Under the pieces are notes generated by a model. It saw nothing but the letters and a program-made list of their open reading frames with translations, did not search any database and was not told the origin of the DNA. From assembly GCA_022885665.1 (NCBI GenBank), contig JAGQDJ010000046.1, positions 310,001-374,000 on the forward strand: a DNA stretch of 64,000 nt, written 5' to 3'. Positions 35,501 to 46,557 of this stretch are shown here, in pieces. Every line of letters starts with the position of its first letter. The first letter of the stretch is position 1. A program made the translations under genes and the position numbers. The stretch comes from Triops longicaudatus. Taxonomy: Eukaryota > Arthropoda > Branchiopoda > Notostraca > Triopsidae.

Positions 35501-37315
35501 AGGGCATGATTCAGCCGACTTTTCGTTCCCACGTGCGTAAGGCAATGACCAAAACAGGGAGAAAAAAATAACGGGAAATTTGACAAGTAAAACGTTACCT
35601 GTAAGATTGCAGCCCCTGAAATGGCTCCAACACACTGGGCTGCGATATAGAAAATTGCTTTCAGCAGAGAAATCTTGCCCACTATCATCAAAGACGTAGT
35701 GACTGCGGGATTAATATGACAACCACTGACATGGCCAATCGCCTAAAGTGAATAAAAAAGATAGAGAATAAAGGTTATATTACAACAAGACAAATTCCTT
35801 TCATTAACGAACTTTCCAGGTTACACCAGCTAGTTCATTTGCGTGCTACATCTCACGTTTGCGCACGAACTTTTGTGCTTACGGCATTACGCCAACCGGT
35901 GATTTGCATTGAAACAGTAACAAAGAAATAAAGAGTTGTGCTGCGAGGATATACAGCAATTTACAGAGTTGAATGCCCTAGTTCTGTATACTTCTTTCGT
36001 GGTACAAATACGAAGTTTAGGGAGGTTTTATCGCACGCATCCCCACGAACTGAGGGGAAACCATGGTCTTAGTACGAATTGATGATTTATGATTAATAGA
36101 CCGTGGCACTAACTACTTTTCGGCAAACCATAATTACCTTCCGTGCAACACTGCCACAATGTACGCTCTTGGAATGAATGCAACTTTCACCTATATAGGT
36201 TAGCCCGTTAAAGGCGAGGTACCTTGTTTTTCCTTCTTTGTTCTTAATAGGAGAAAAACACGAAAAAAAAAGTCAGGGCCAAGTTTACTTTTGGCGGTGA
36301 TCTTGTTGAGCTCAAAGAGTGTTTAGTTTCGAAAACCTTCTACCTTAGCAAGTTGCTATGCCAACAACGTAGGGACACCCGTTTCTTACTTCATGATGTG
36401 ATGAACAGCTGCACAAGTAATACTGAATAAAACAATTACGGGAATGCGAGTCGCTTGTGACCGAAATGAGAGGAAGCAGACAGAATTATTAAGGCGTCTG
36501 TTGACTTCAGACAGAATAGTTGTCCTTGTGCGCAATAAGATGAGGCATACCACGTTGAAAAGCTTAAAAAGTGAGCCTTTGGACAGCAAGCTTTTAGTGA
36601 CTGCAGTGGGCTGTTAGACCTTGAGGAAATTTGCCTGGAATACGGTAAACGGAAACACGGTCAACGAGTTATTTGCATATTTCCTAAAAAGGCTACCCAA
36701 GCCTCCCAAATCCAGATCAATCTCGTGTATGTTAAACAAGGTCAAATATAAAATAACCAACGTATCCTTTCATGGCGGTATACGACATGCGAAGTCCTCA
36801 TCTTGTCGCTTGTGCACGCGACATTTATTTGTCTTTACTTATGTAATACAGCAACTTGGCTGTAGAAGAAAAGAAGTCACTGATTAAATTCAGTTTCCAT
36901 TTGACACTAGATTCCAGTACGAGCCTTACTTAAACCACCCACTAATCTCTTGCTCGTTCGACCTTTCAGCTTAAGAGATAAAGGAAACCCTAATAGAGGA
37001 AACGGTTTCCTCTTAACTTTCGCTCGAGTAGGAAAGCTTAATAAATGCTAATTTCTACGAAGGAAATCACGGAATTGGTATGTTTATCAGTTTCGCAATT
37101 ACCTGCGCCATAGTAGCGATGGTGACACCGAAGGAAAGGGCGACTTGAACCATAGTTGGAGAGTAGCTTTCATTCCAACCTTGTGAACAAGATGCACAGC
37201 CGACGAGCACGAGAAATAAGGTGCCGATAAACTCCGCCAAAAGGGACTTCCACAATTCACCGTTGTTGAATTCGCCGCAACCGAACGCGTTCTTCATGCT
37301 GTCCCAGCCTCCCAT
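32600..37315 (-). CDS. aquaporin (MIP family water/solute channel)
   Basis: Six-helix plasma-membrane channel. Five exons (37315-37103, 35742-35599, 35212-35003, 34662-34582, 32779-32600) give 275 residues. Both half-helix NPA motifs are intact: GCHINPAVT in loop B and GSLNPARSLG in loop E. LLAEFIGTLFLVLVG marks helix 1, FFATFTLVLIVCGVCDE helix 4, APLAIGL helix 5 and YWVGPMVGGAVASLLYQ helix 6. The C-terminal tail is acidic then basic (KREPDEEEPDYPYRYR). The arginine of the selectivity filter (NPAR) is present. The helix-5 histidine typical of orthodox water channels (as in AQP1 GHLLAI) is not present; the site reads TQILAI. That leaves open whether the pore passes more than water. Introns 1 and 4 exceed 1.3 kb, unusually long for this window. 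Confidence 0.93.
35229..35246 (+). repeat. (AT)9 microsatellite
   Basis: Nine AT units in aquaporin intron 2, just past the donor side of the exon that starts at 35212 on the minus strand. No function is implied. Confidence 0.8.
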
Positions 37316-39700
37316 TCTTCTGTGGCAATGAAAATAAATTATGCAACCTCAAACAGAGTGGACAGTGCGTCCGAATACACAACAAAAACGTTTGTGGCAC
37401 GACTAGCTGCAAGCAAGGCTGAGGTGGATATGAGAAACTACACGCCAAAACCACCCGAATCCTCAGACGCTCGGGGTTTGTGTGGTGAGGCAATATCGCA
37501 GCCACGCAAGGTGAAGAGGGTTGGACGAAGTATTACAGCTTTTAAAAGGATTGGAAAACAAGGCATACTATAGTGAAGTACCTATACGAGCCCAGCTGGA
37601 ATTTGGTGACCTGAGATACACGGTAAGACGAAAGTTCAGACAGAACTGAGATCAAGTCTTTCTAGACGAATCTTTTCTCCCTAAGCTCTTCTTAAAACTC
37701 CCAGTTGATATGAACTTTGATGGCTGTGGTTACAGATAGGAGATAACACCCTGTCCGTTCAAAGCAAACAAATCGCATCGCTTTCATTGCATTATTAATT
37801 GGGAATCGGCTTTACAATAGAGACCCCCCAGATAGAAGTCCATTCTTTGTCAGTGATATAAAGCTAGTACTTGAGGTACAAAGGTAAATTGATACTTAGC
37901 TTATCAGCCAACAATCAACCATGTAAATTGTTGTTTCTTCAAAAACTTGCGCTATCTTTTGAATTTTTGACCTAATTCTTATTAACCTACAACTTTGGAA
38001 TGTTTACTGGATAAGACACTTAAAGGTTACCTATGTTGACAATGACACTTGCAACACGAATCTGGCATTTCCTCTCACTGAAACAACTGAGACAGAAGGG
38101 CTGAAAAACCAACTCGCTTAGCCTTTTTACTTTCTTGTTGCTTCAACGGCACTGAAGCTAAGACTGAGGCAATTCTCACGTTGCTCCAAGGACCACAGGT
38201 GTTCGGCCAAGGTAAGATGTACCCTGTAGCTTGAATCAAAAAGGAGCCGGAAGCTGGTTGCTCAGTTTCTTTTAAACCGGGTAAAGCTTGTTCGTAAACA
38301 CGAGGGCGGTTTTCACGAAGGAACTGTGACGCAATTCGTCGCATCAAACGAGCATACTTAATAAACTTGCATCATTTAATCCTATCGAAAGCGTCACCCA
38401 GTTTACTCATAGTTCTCCATAGTTTAGAATACAAATTTATATATTTGGTCTATTTTTCTACTTAACAAAAATAAAGAACTACGAATTTTACATAACATCG
38501 AAAAGGTAGTAAACTAAATATCCTGACTCGTACACAACATACCACGTTTGCCTGTAAGCTTTCAGCTTCTTTCGCCTTCGACGTAGGCTTGCGACTTTTG
38601 TTAGTTGTGTAGGCTCCAAATTTTTTCTGTGTAACTGAATGCAAACAAAAGTAACGTGAACAAGATGGAGAACTTTCAGCTTATTCGTGTGTAAGGATAC
38701 CTGAAATCTCATTGTTAACGAAGCGCACTTGACGACATACTTTCTAGTCAAAATCTTGGTGGTCTACTTATACCAGACAAAAAGCTCAGGTAAACCCTAC
38801 AGTCGATCCTTTTCTGGGTGAAGTCCTACAATCAGAAGATTTACTGCCCTTGTCGTAGTTCATTGTGAACTTGAATATCGTATCGGATTTTGTGCGTAAG
38901 CATGTAATACCCTACGGCAACATTGACCCACTGTCTGCAGAAAAGCAATATAAACTTCAGTGACGTTCGCTAATATAGTCCTTGTAGTACGTGATTGAAT
39001 TGCAAATGAGCTTTTCAAGTATGACTTGCTCGTCGATAGGTAAAAAGGCAAAACTTAAAAAAATAAAATAAAACACAAGCTACCTCTAGACTATAGCTAG
39101 ACTACTGTAAATGAGATCCAACACACGAAGTGTCGTATTATTGTAAACCCGATTTCTAGTTTTATTGTAATCATGACGATTATTATACATTTTTTTAAGA
39201 TATCAGTTAATGACGTTGCGAGGGTGGGACGAGCAAATCACGTACCTTGGACGCCAAATTGAAGGGGCACCATATTCATGGCTAAACTTGGCCCCCTTTA
39301 ATGAATGTCAATCTTGATCTAGCCTACCTAATGGTCAACAAAAGCATGGGGTAATTTAACGCATTTCCTACGGCGCCTGTCTAGTCGCTTAATTATAAAC
39401 ATATTAAAACTGCAGTTAACGAGTTAGTCTTTCGTTTTAAGCGTCACTTCGTCGTAACACAGTAACGCTTGACACCGAGGTGCACCTCTTGTCACAAACT
39501 ATTGGCTATTTTGAATTAGATTCACAGTCCTTTGCGAAACGACAGAATTGGCTAGCAAGAGTTTTGGCTGTAACAAACACATCTCCTTGGATTCCCTTAT
39601 AGCCAATTCTTCCGCTTACAAAATAGGACATAAACAAAAATGTGAGTCGCCAAGTGGGGAAATACGCTAGGATGCCTTAGAATTTGCCTTCTATATCAAA
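37316..39700. other. upstream region of the aquaporin gene, no gene seen
   Basis: I see no recognisable gene. A minus-strand open frame (38075-38347) is basic at its N-terminus but matches nothing I know and lacks splice support. The promoter of the aquaporin gene should lie at the low-coordinate end. Confidence 0.4.
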
Positions 39701-40188
39701 TGTACTATACTGAGCAGATAAATGGGAACACTGCAAGTCGCAGAAGTCTAAGTAAGCCTCTCGAGGCTGATTTACCTTTATTAAGCGCTGATTAGTTTCC
39801 AACCAATCGCCGACCAAGGGAAAGGAAGAGAAACCGCGAAATTTAAAAGCGGTTGCTTTATGAAATAAAATGGATACATATAGCTGAACTGAACGTACTA
39901 TGAAAGTATAATATTTTTTTATTTTTTAATATTTATTTTCATTACACAGAAAGTTCCATTACTCAGTTTCATTACTCAGAAAAAATACCATACCCTTGTT
40001 ATATAGGAAACGTGAAAACGAGCGCTTTTAAGCTTGGCGGTTTCCCTTCCTTTCCTTTACCTTAATTTTCATTGGACAGCGATTGGTTGGAACCTAATCG
40101 GTGCTTAATGAAGGCAAATCAGCATCGAGAGGCTCACTTAAACCTCTGCGACTTACTGTGTTCCCGTTTATTTGTTTAGTATAGTACA
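39701..40188. mobile_element. long imperfect foldback / MITE-like element
   Basis: Two arms of about 160 bp face each other: 39701-39859 and the reverse complement of about 40012-40188. The outer ends read TGTACTATACTGAGCA and TGTACTATACTAAACA, then share GGGAACAC, AAGTCGCAGA, GAGCCTCTCGA, CCAACCAATCGC, AAACCGC and TTAAAAGC. The roughly 150-bp centre is AT-rich. There is no open frame for a transposase, so it would be non-autonomous. I could not identify a target-site duplication or assign a superfamily. It sits 220 bp upstream of the tRNA gene. Confidence 0.7.
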
Positions 40189-40411
40189 CCAAGGGTGGGA
40201 AAAAGAACTCCCAGTCCTCCACTACAGAACTTCTCATTTCATTTTTTAAGTAGAGAGAGCTTAATAGAAAAAACTGCTTTATTGTTTTTGTCTGTTTTCC
40301 ATGTATTTTTGCGCAATAGCACGTAGGAAGTTCCATCTAAAAGTAAATCCCGAGAAGTGTCCTTGAGCGACTGAGGGTCATCAGAACTCCCGTTCGTCCT
40401 ATTATGTATAA

Positions 40412-40484
40412 GCCCGGTTAGCTCAGTCGGTAGAGCGTGGGACTTTTAATCCTAAGGTCGAGGGTTCAAGTCCCTCATCGGGCG
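40412..40484 (+). tRNA. tRNA-Lys (anticodon UUU)
   Basis: A 73-nt sequence folds as a canonical tRNA. The acceptor stem is GCCCGGT with ATCGGGC, the D arm includes GCTCAGTCGGTAGAGC, and the anticodon stem TGGGA/TCCTA encloses loop CTTTTAA with TTT at 40445-40447. The T arm is GAGGG-TTCAAGT-CCCTC. Discriminator base is G. The internal A and B boxes are intact and no intron is present. A T-rich run follows within a few bases and can act as a polymerase III terminator. It decodes AAA (and AAG by wobble). Confidence 0.98.
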
Positions 40485-40820
40485 CAATTTTTAATTTTCC
40501 CTTTGCATCTTCGTGCAAGCTAATGAACTATGAATCGCTGGCTATGAACATGAACTTGTCCTACATACAAGTAAGAAAGGAAAGCCCTAATTTTCACTAA
40601 ACAAAGGAAGTGGCATGAAACGTCACCATCTTAGTCAGAAAACGAGTTACTTTATTTGATAATAGACTACCTTGAAGTGTAAAATAATTAAAAATAGGTG
40701 AAGTCTCAAGAAAAAGCATTCGAAGTCGAATTAGAAATTTCGAGACGTCATCGCTGGATCTTATCTAGCAGGGATTTTTCTTTCACAACTTAAAATAAAA
40801 GGGTCCTTACTTTTATGTGC

Positions 40821-40826
40821 TTTATT
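40821..40826 (-). terminator. candidate poly(A) signal of RBM39
   Basis: AATAAA on the minus strand, 136 nt past the RBM39 stop. A second copy lies further downstream near 40653, so alternative 3' ends are possible. Confidence 0.45.
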
Positions 40827-40961
40827 ACGGTATTCAGCTTCGTACATTCTAAGCAAAACAGTCAAAATTCGTACAAATTTTAACCAAATATTTTCATTTA
40901 AGCACATGTAAACAGAAGACCAAGGTAAAAAATAGAAGTTATATGTGTTATTTCTTTTTCT

Positions 40962-43900
40962 TTATCGACTGGTGTTCAACAGTTTGGTAGCCGTTGCAGC
41001 TTCCGGGAACAAAGTGTGATAATTAGCCACGGGCACATATGCAGCGGTAATTACTCTTCCAGCAAAGAAACGACCATGCAATGCCTGTACTGAAGCTACA
41101 GCGGCAGCAACGGTTGGACACTTGACATAAACATGGCCCTGGATGGAAGCCTTGTCAACGAATACGTGAAGCGCACCGCCATGCTTGGTGCATTCTTCAA
41201 TGACATCATCAGCAATTTCTTGATCCCAATTAGGTCCGTTCTCCGTACGAGCGTCAAACATATTGGCCAACAAAAAACACTGTGTTGAAATAGGTGGAGC
41301 GGTATGAACATGTGACTGAGCAGCTGCGGTTTCAGCAGCAGCTTTAGCGGCCGCCACACTTCCCAAACTCAACGTCGAAGCAGCCGCCGCCGGTATTTCC
41401 ATGCCTGTCCCTTGCGACAATTTCGCCATTAGCGCTAAGCGGCCTGTCGCTCCCAAAGGCAACCCAGCTCTGTCCATGTCATCCGTGTCCAAGGATCCGC
41501 CTCCTCCGTATCCTTCCGTGCGGTGTTCCGTTACGTAGCTAATACGCATAGGGCGACCGGCTAGCTCAAACCCATTCAACTGCTCCATTGCTCGCTTTCC
41601 ATCTTCATAATGTCGGAACTGTAAAAAAATATATTAATTACCGAAAAAACTGCCTGCTGCTATACGTACCGTAACGAAACCATAACCCTTGGAACGTCCA
41701 GTTTCGCTATCCATCATCAAGACTAACTGTTCTATCTTGCCAAAAGGCTCAAAGATGCCTCTTAACATATCTTCGGAAATGTTGTAATGTAACGAGCCCA
41801 CATACAGACGCATAGGCCCTTGAGTGGTACCACGGCCATATGCACTCTGGGCCGGTGCAGCAGCCGCTGCTGCTAGGCGATTCTTTTCAGCTTGGGTAAC
41901 TTGCACAACAATAGGAATGCCCAGTAATTTTTCTCCACTTAAACCCAACGCCTTTAAATAAAGAGCGAATTATTAACCAATCACGTCAGCGACAATTTGT
42001 GAGAAGCAACACAAATGGTAGACATAAAGGGAGGCACAAAAACTCCTGAAAATAAATTCTCCCGTGTTTTTCAAAATGGACAAACTTATATGTGTAGAGC
42101 CTTTGCTTATTCTCAAATGTTACGTACTAAAGCGACGGTTTTCTGCTCGAAAAATTCCACGTAGGCCACGCCTTTGAACCGGCGCGTCTTGTTGCAAGTG
42201 ATGAGACGGACATCTCTAACCTACCGCCGACGAAAGAGAAAAATAAAACATAATTGTAAGTTTTACGTCTACGAATTTTTCAATAAACCGTAACGGATCT
42301 GTCCTCTTTTTGGCGCTAGAAAGAAAGAAAACGAAGAGATCACTCGGGAGCTGAGCTTAACAGGATACGGGCCTTCCCTTTACGCCTCCTTCGGTCACCA
42401 ACGAAGGATATCTACAACTTAAAGCAAGGCATTACCAGTTGGACTGAGTCTTTCTCAAAGAACTCAATATAAGCCACGCCCTTGTGGCGCCGGGTGCGGT
42501 TGTCAACCACCAAACGGACGTCTCTAATCTGCAAATGCCTCATTAGTCACAATAAAATGCAATTCGTAAACTACCCTATCTTATAAGTACGTGTACGAAT
42601 AGTAAGTAGAAAAAGTGAAACAAATTAAATACCTTGCCAACGGACGAGAAAAATTCTTCCAAATCCCGAGGACGGACTCGTGCAGCCAACTGCATGCAAA
42701 ACACCGTACGAGAATCGCGTTCTTCCGGGGTTAGATCAGGACCAGGCTTCCGACTGTAGAATCGCAATTGTATGATAAAAATTCAAAATTAAGCAAAGAT
42801 GAAAGTTGGCACGTACTTGCTGGTCGGAGAAGGAGACATCCGTCGGCCATACCGTCCGCCGCCGAACCCTCTTCGAGGGCTACGTCCGCGGTGTCGATCG
42901 CGGCTGCGGCTGCGGCTCCGACTCCTTTTCCTATCCCTATCACGGTGTCGGTCTCTATCTTTCTCGCGGTCTTTGTCTCTGTGGCGATCACGGTCTCTGT
43001 CTCTATCCCGCCGGTCTCGGTCTCTATCGGACTTCTTATGATCTTTATCTTTGTCACGATCCTTATCTTTGTCTCTGTCCCGTTCACGGTCCTTGTCCCT
43101 GTTTTTTTCCCGGTCTCTATCGCGCGATTTGTCGCGGTCCTTATCTCGGTCACGATCCCGTTTCTCGCGGTCCTTGCCATGGTCTCCGTCTCGGGACCTG
43201 CAATTATACAAGAAGACGTCGTCAATTTGGGGCTACGGATTTTTCAATTTTGACAACTTACCCTCGTGATTCGTAGCCCGAACCTTCGTGACCATTTCGC
43301 TCGCTAGAAGCAGCACCGTCTAGGGCCTGGGAAGATATCCATACACACCGCAATTTTCGAAGGTTTAAGGGGGATTGGAATAACGGTTAAAATTTGCGGG
43401 ACGCGGGAAATTAATGTCCGATTGAGGTTACGCAGGGAGTAAGGTAAAATGAATGGGAGGTTTCCAAAGAAAGAAAAAGAAAACAAATGGTAAATTAGAC
43501 CCTACTGTCTTGGAAGGAGGTACACCAAATCCACATGGGTAAGTAGGACCGTACTTACTGCCACAATCAATACGAGCAAAACTTGGGGAGTAGGTGAGCA
43601 AGTATTGAATCTGCAAGGATACAACTAAGTGCTTATTTGAATAAAAACTTAACCCTGAGCCTTGACCTGCCTGCCCGTCTCGTACGTCGGTAGGAGAATG
43701 GCAAAAACCTAAACAGAATATGGATGAAGATCGAAAAATTAAAAGAATCTGGATTGCGATTGGCAAAGGCTCAGGCTCTTGGCAGGGGCTCTTGATGTCG
43801 TAATTGTTGGGTCAGTCGCCCTCCAACCTGAGGTGACAACAAAGGCACACGTGAGAAGATATTCAACAAGTCTCACCTAACTGATCAGAACCCTAACTAA

Positions 43901-44323
43901 GACGAGTTATGTAACTCACTTCCAAAACCGTGGAATGCGCAGGAAGTCAGCAGTAACCGTCCCGTCAACCCAATCCTAAGCTAACCTAACCTAAGGCTAA
44001 ACCCCACTTGTAATACCTTGGATTGCGACTCGACAGCAGTTTTCTCTCATGTGCATGTGTCAAGTGATTGAAAACGCCAGACTGACGCACAAGTGCGCAT
44101 AACTCTACAAGGAAATATGGGGGAAATCAAAACCAGTGGCTAGGCTTGGCTTCATTATTTCATTACATAATAAAATTTATGAAAGATGAGTTACCGGCCG
44201 GTGAGCCTTTTAAGGCGTTGCAGCTAATGTAACGGAAATGGAATTACTTACGTTGTTGTTGTTCTGGCCCTTATATGCCGCTTCCAGCATAGCCTCTACA
44301 TCTAGGTCCTCACCCATAGCCAT
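40962..44323 (-). CDS. RBM39: RBM39/CAPER splicing factor and coactivator
   Basis: A nuclear SR-like RNA-binding protein of early spliceosome assembly, related to U2AF2. Exons 44323-44252, 43326-43262, 43197-42817, 42753-42633, one of two 93-nt exons (42528-42436 or 42220-42128), 41951-41670 and 41618-40962 give 556 residues. The N-terminus GEDLDVEAMLEAAYK matches the family. A low-complexity Arg-Asp/Lys-Asp region (about residues 55-160) ends in a short Arg-Ser run. LTPEERDSRTVFCMQLAARVRPRDLEEFF opens RRM1. RRM2 has RLYVGSLHYN and KGYGFVT. The C-terminal UHM-type RRM3 follows an Ala-rich linker. FELAGRPM and LLGIPIVVQ are conserved. The two alternative exons each encode a full RNP1 octamer and cannot both be included without disrupting RRM1. 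Confidence 0.95.
42128..42220 (-). CDS. RBM39: RBM39 RRM1 alternative exon b
   Basis: Exon of 93 nt (31 codons, phase 0 at both ends) with acceptor GGCGGTAG and donor GTACGT. It encodes VRDVRLITCNKTRR, then the RNP1 octamer KGVAYVEF, then FEQKTVAL. It shares 20 of 31 residues with exon a. Confidence 0.85.
42436..42528 (-). CDS. RBM39: RBM39 RRM1 alternative exon a
   Basis: Exon of 93 nt (31 codons, phase 0 at both ends) with acceptor CATTTGCAG and donor GTAATG. It encodes IRDVRLVVDNRTRR, the RNP1 octamer KGVAYIEF and FEKDSVQL. A 215-nt intron separates it from exon b. By residue pattern this copy (VVDNRTRR) is closer to the vertebrate sequence than exon b. Confidence 0.88.
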
Positions 44324-46514
44324 GAGTTTCTTGCTTCGAATTATCGTGGGTGTATTGAACCAAATACACTATTTAATCTAAAAGTGATCAATTTAAATAT
44401 CAATTGTTTTGTCGTTATATAACTACCTCAAATGCACGACGATCCTTCACTGTGTTAACGCGGAAAACACGCACTTTGTCTGGTGAATACAAAATGGCGT
44501 CATTTATGAATCGATAGCCATCCAACTTAAGAAAGGTACGCCATCTCTTTCTGGCGGGAGACTACAAGGTTGAAGTGGGAAAATTCAAGTCAAATGACCA
44601 CATTCTGAGTAAATTCAACTTAATGTAATTAATTATGACTTTATTTGAGCTCAAGTTTCAAGATTGTAGTTAACAAGACTTGAAATAAGTATTAATTAAG
44701 TTCGCTGGAATCGACTAAACAAGGAAGTTTGTTTGCAATATTATTTGCTTAACAAATTTTAAATGTCCTGGGATTCCGGAATTTTCCAACGTTTTAACAA
44801 TGAAATCGGAAAAACTTTCGGTTTGGATAAAATTTGGTTAAAACTTTACTAATAGGAAAACACGAAGTGGAATTGAGCTTCTAATCTTCTGTTGTCACTT
44901 GTGCTATCTACTCATCTCGTAAAAATGAAGTTGGGGAAAACTGGGGAAAATTTTGACTTTATTTCAAACTGAGTTTATGCGAAGTGACGTAACTTTCAAA
45001 TATAGTTTGAACACATAATAAAAATTTATCTACATCAATATAGATAAACTTATTAAATTGTTATGTAGAAATTAGATTTTATTCTATTTCATTTATTTGT
45101 AATTAGGTTTTCTTTGAATTTCCCAGGCTAGCAATACGGCAACTTTTAGAAATACATGAGGACTCGAGAATGAAATGAAATCAATTGTTGATTTATTTCA
45201 GAGACTAGACTATCCCCGATTTATGTGACCAATGCTTTAGTGTTCTTCTTATGTTCATTCTCAAAATTATTTCAAGTAACAAAGGTGGCTGCAAAAAATA
45301 TTGAAAAGTATTGAAAATATGTTGAAATTTGCCGATTTTGGGTTCACAGTTTTGCAAGCCAAAATGGACTTAGCGTAGAATATGATCAAGTACTGTAGAA
45401 CAGAAATCCCTAACCTGCGTTCTGTGGTGAAGTAACGAGTAAGCAGAGCTACCGTTCACTTTTACGGCAGCTCTGCAACCAGTTTTTAGTGAATAGCATT
45501 TTTCTGTGCCACTGACAATTTCTGTCAGGTATCAAAGGATACAAACAGAGCCAGGATTTTCCCATCTCATTTATCGTCTTAGTATTGTAACGCAAAAAAT
45601 GTGCTCAGGGTTGATAGAGGTAGTGTGGTAGGGTGACGTTCAGTATACGTCTTGGGCACTGTCACTCCCAAAGCTCCTTGGATGCCTTCCTCGAAGCGTC
45701 GTCTCTGGAGACTCGAGGTGGAACGCAAGGTGACTGCGAGAGAGTGACAGGTCAAGGTTAAGGTAAGTACATAAAAGGTGAAGGTGAAAGTTGGAGAGTT
45801 AGGAGGAGTTGACGTTAGAGGTGGAGAGTTAGTGGTAGAGTAGCTGACTCTAAGCAAAGTTGACGTGTTGAGTGTGATGAGATAGTGAAGGTTGGTGGTG
45901 TTGCAGTGGTAAGACGGTGGTAAAGGTGTTGAAAGTTGTAAGGCCCCTGTATTGGGTCAAGCTATCCGCTGTATCTTTATCAAATACATCTATTTCCCCA
46001 CAAGCCGACCGTTTTCCCAAGGACCCGACGTGCGAAATTCGTCCTCCTGACGAAAGTGTACGTCACAGTATTATTCTTTAAGAAATGAAAAGGTATTCTT
46101 TTTCGGTCTATTTTCAAGCGAATTAATTTCCCAAAAGAGGAGTTTCGAAAAGAATGGAAAAGATACTAAGCTGGTAGAGGAATGTTAGGACTGTGCATTA
46201 AAACATCCAGGAAAGTTTCAGCGGTTTCTATCGGGAAATCGCACCCAAGCGCCACGCCTGCTTTCAATGGCTTAGCCGATTCGAGAGCCACAAGTCTGCT
46301 TTTCTTGCGTAATCAGCAGATTTCAGGTGAATCATAAGAATATTATATTAGACGAGGACGTTATCGCGTATTTCCTGAGTTGTCACATGCGGGTTTGAAT
46401 ACTCCAAAGAAGGTAATTTGTTTAGATCTACCCTTAAAATGCGACGTGGTCGGTCGCCATTTTGTAAGTAAAAATTTAAACCGCGAAACCGTGCACACAT
46501 ACACACACACAAAA

Positions 46515-46557
<43 letters not shown>

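Noticed and set aside
38075..38347. A 90-codon minus-strand open frame with a basic N-terminus resembling a mitochondrial presequence.
   Set aside because: No recognisable domain, splice partner or conserved motif was seen, so it is not called as a gene.
42799..43269. Long plus-strand open frames rich in Ser/Arg or Val/Ile.
   Set aside because: They are antisense shadows of the repetitive Arg-Asp/Lys-Asp coding exon of RBM39.
43975..44000. CCTAACCTAA-type sequence resembling the arthropod telomere repeat (TTAGG).
   Set aside because: Only two units are present, inside the RBM39 gene. A similar short match near 24118 is also isolated. Chance is enough.
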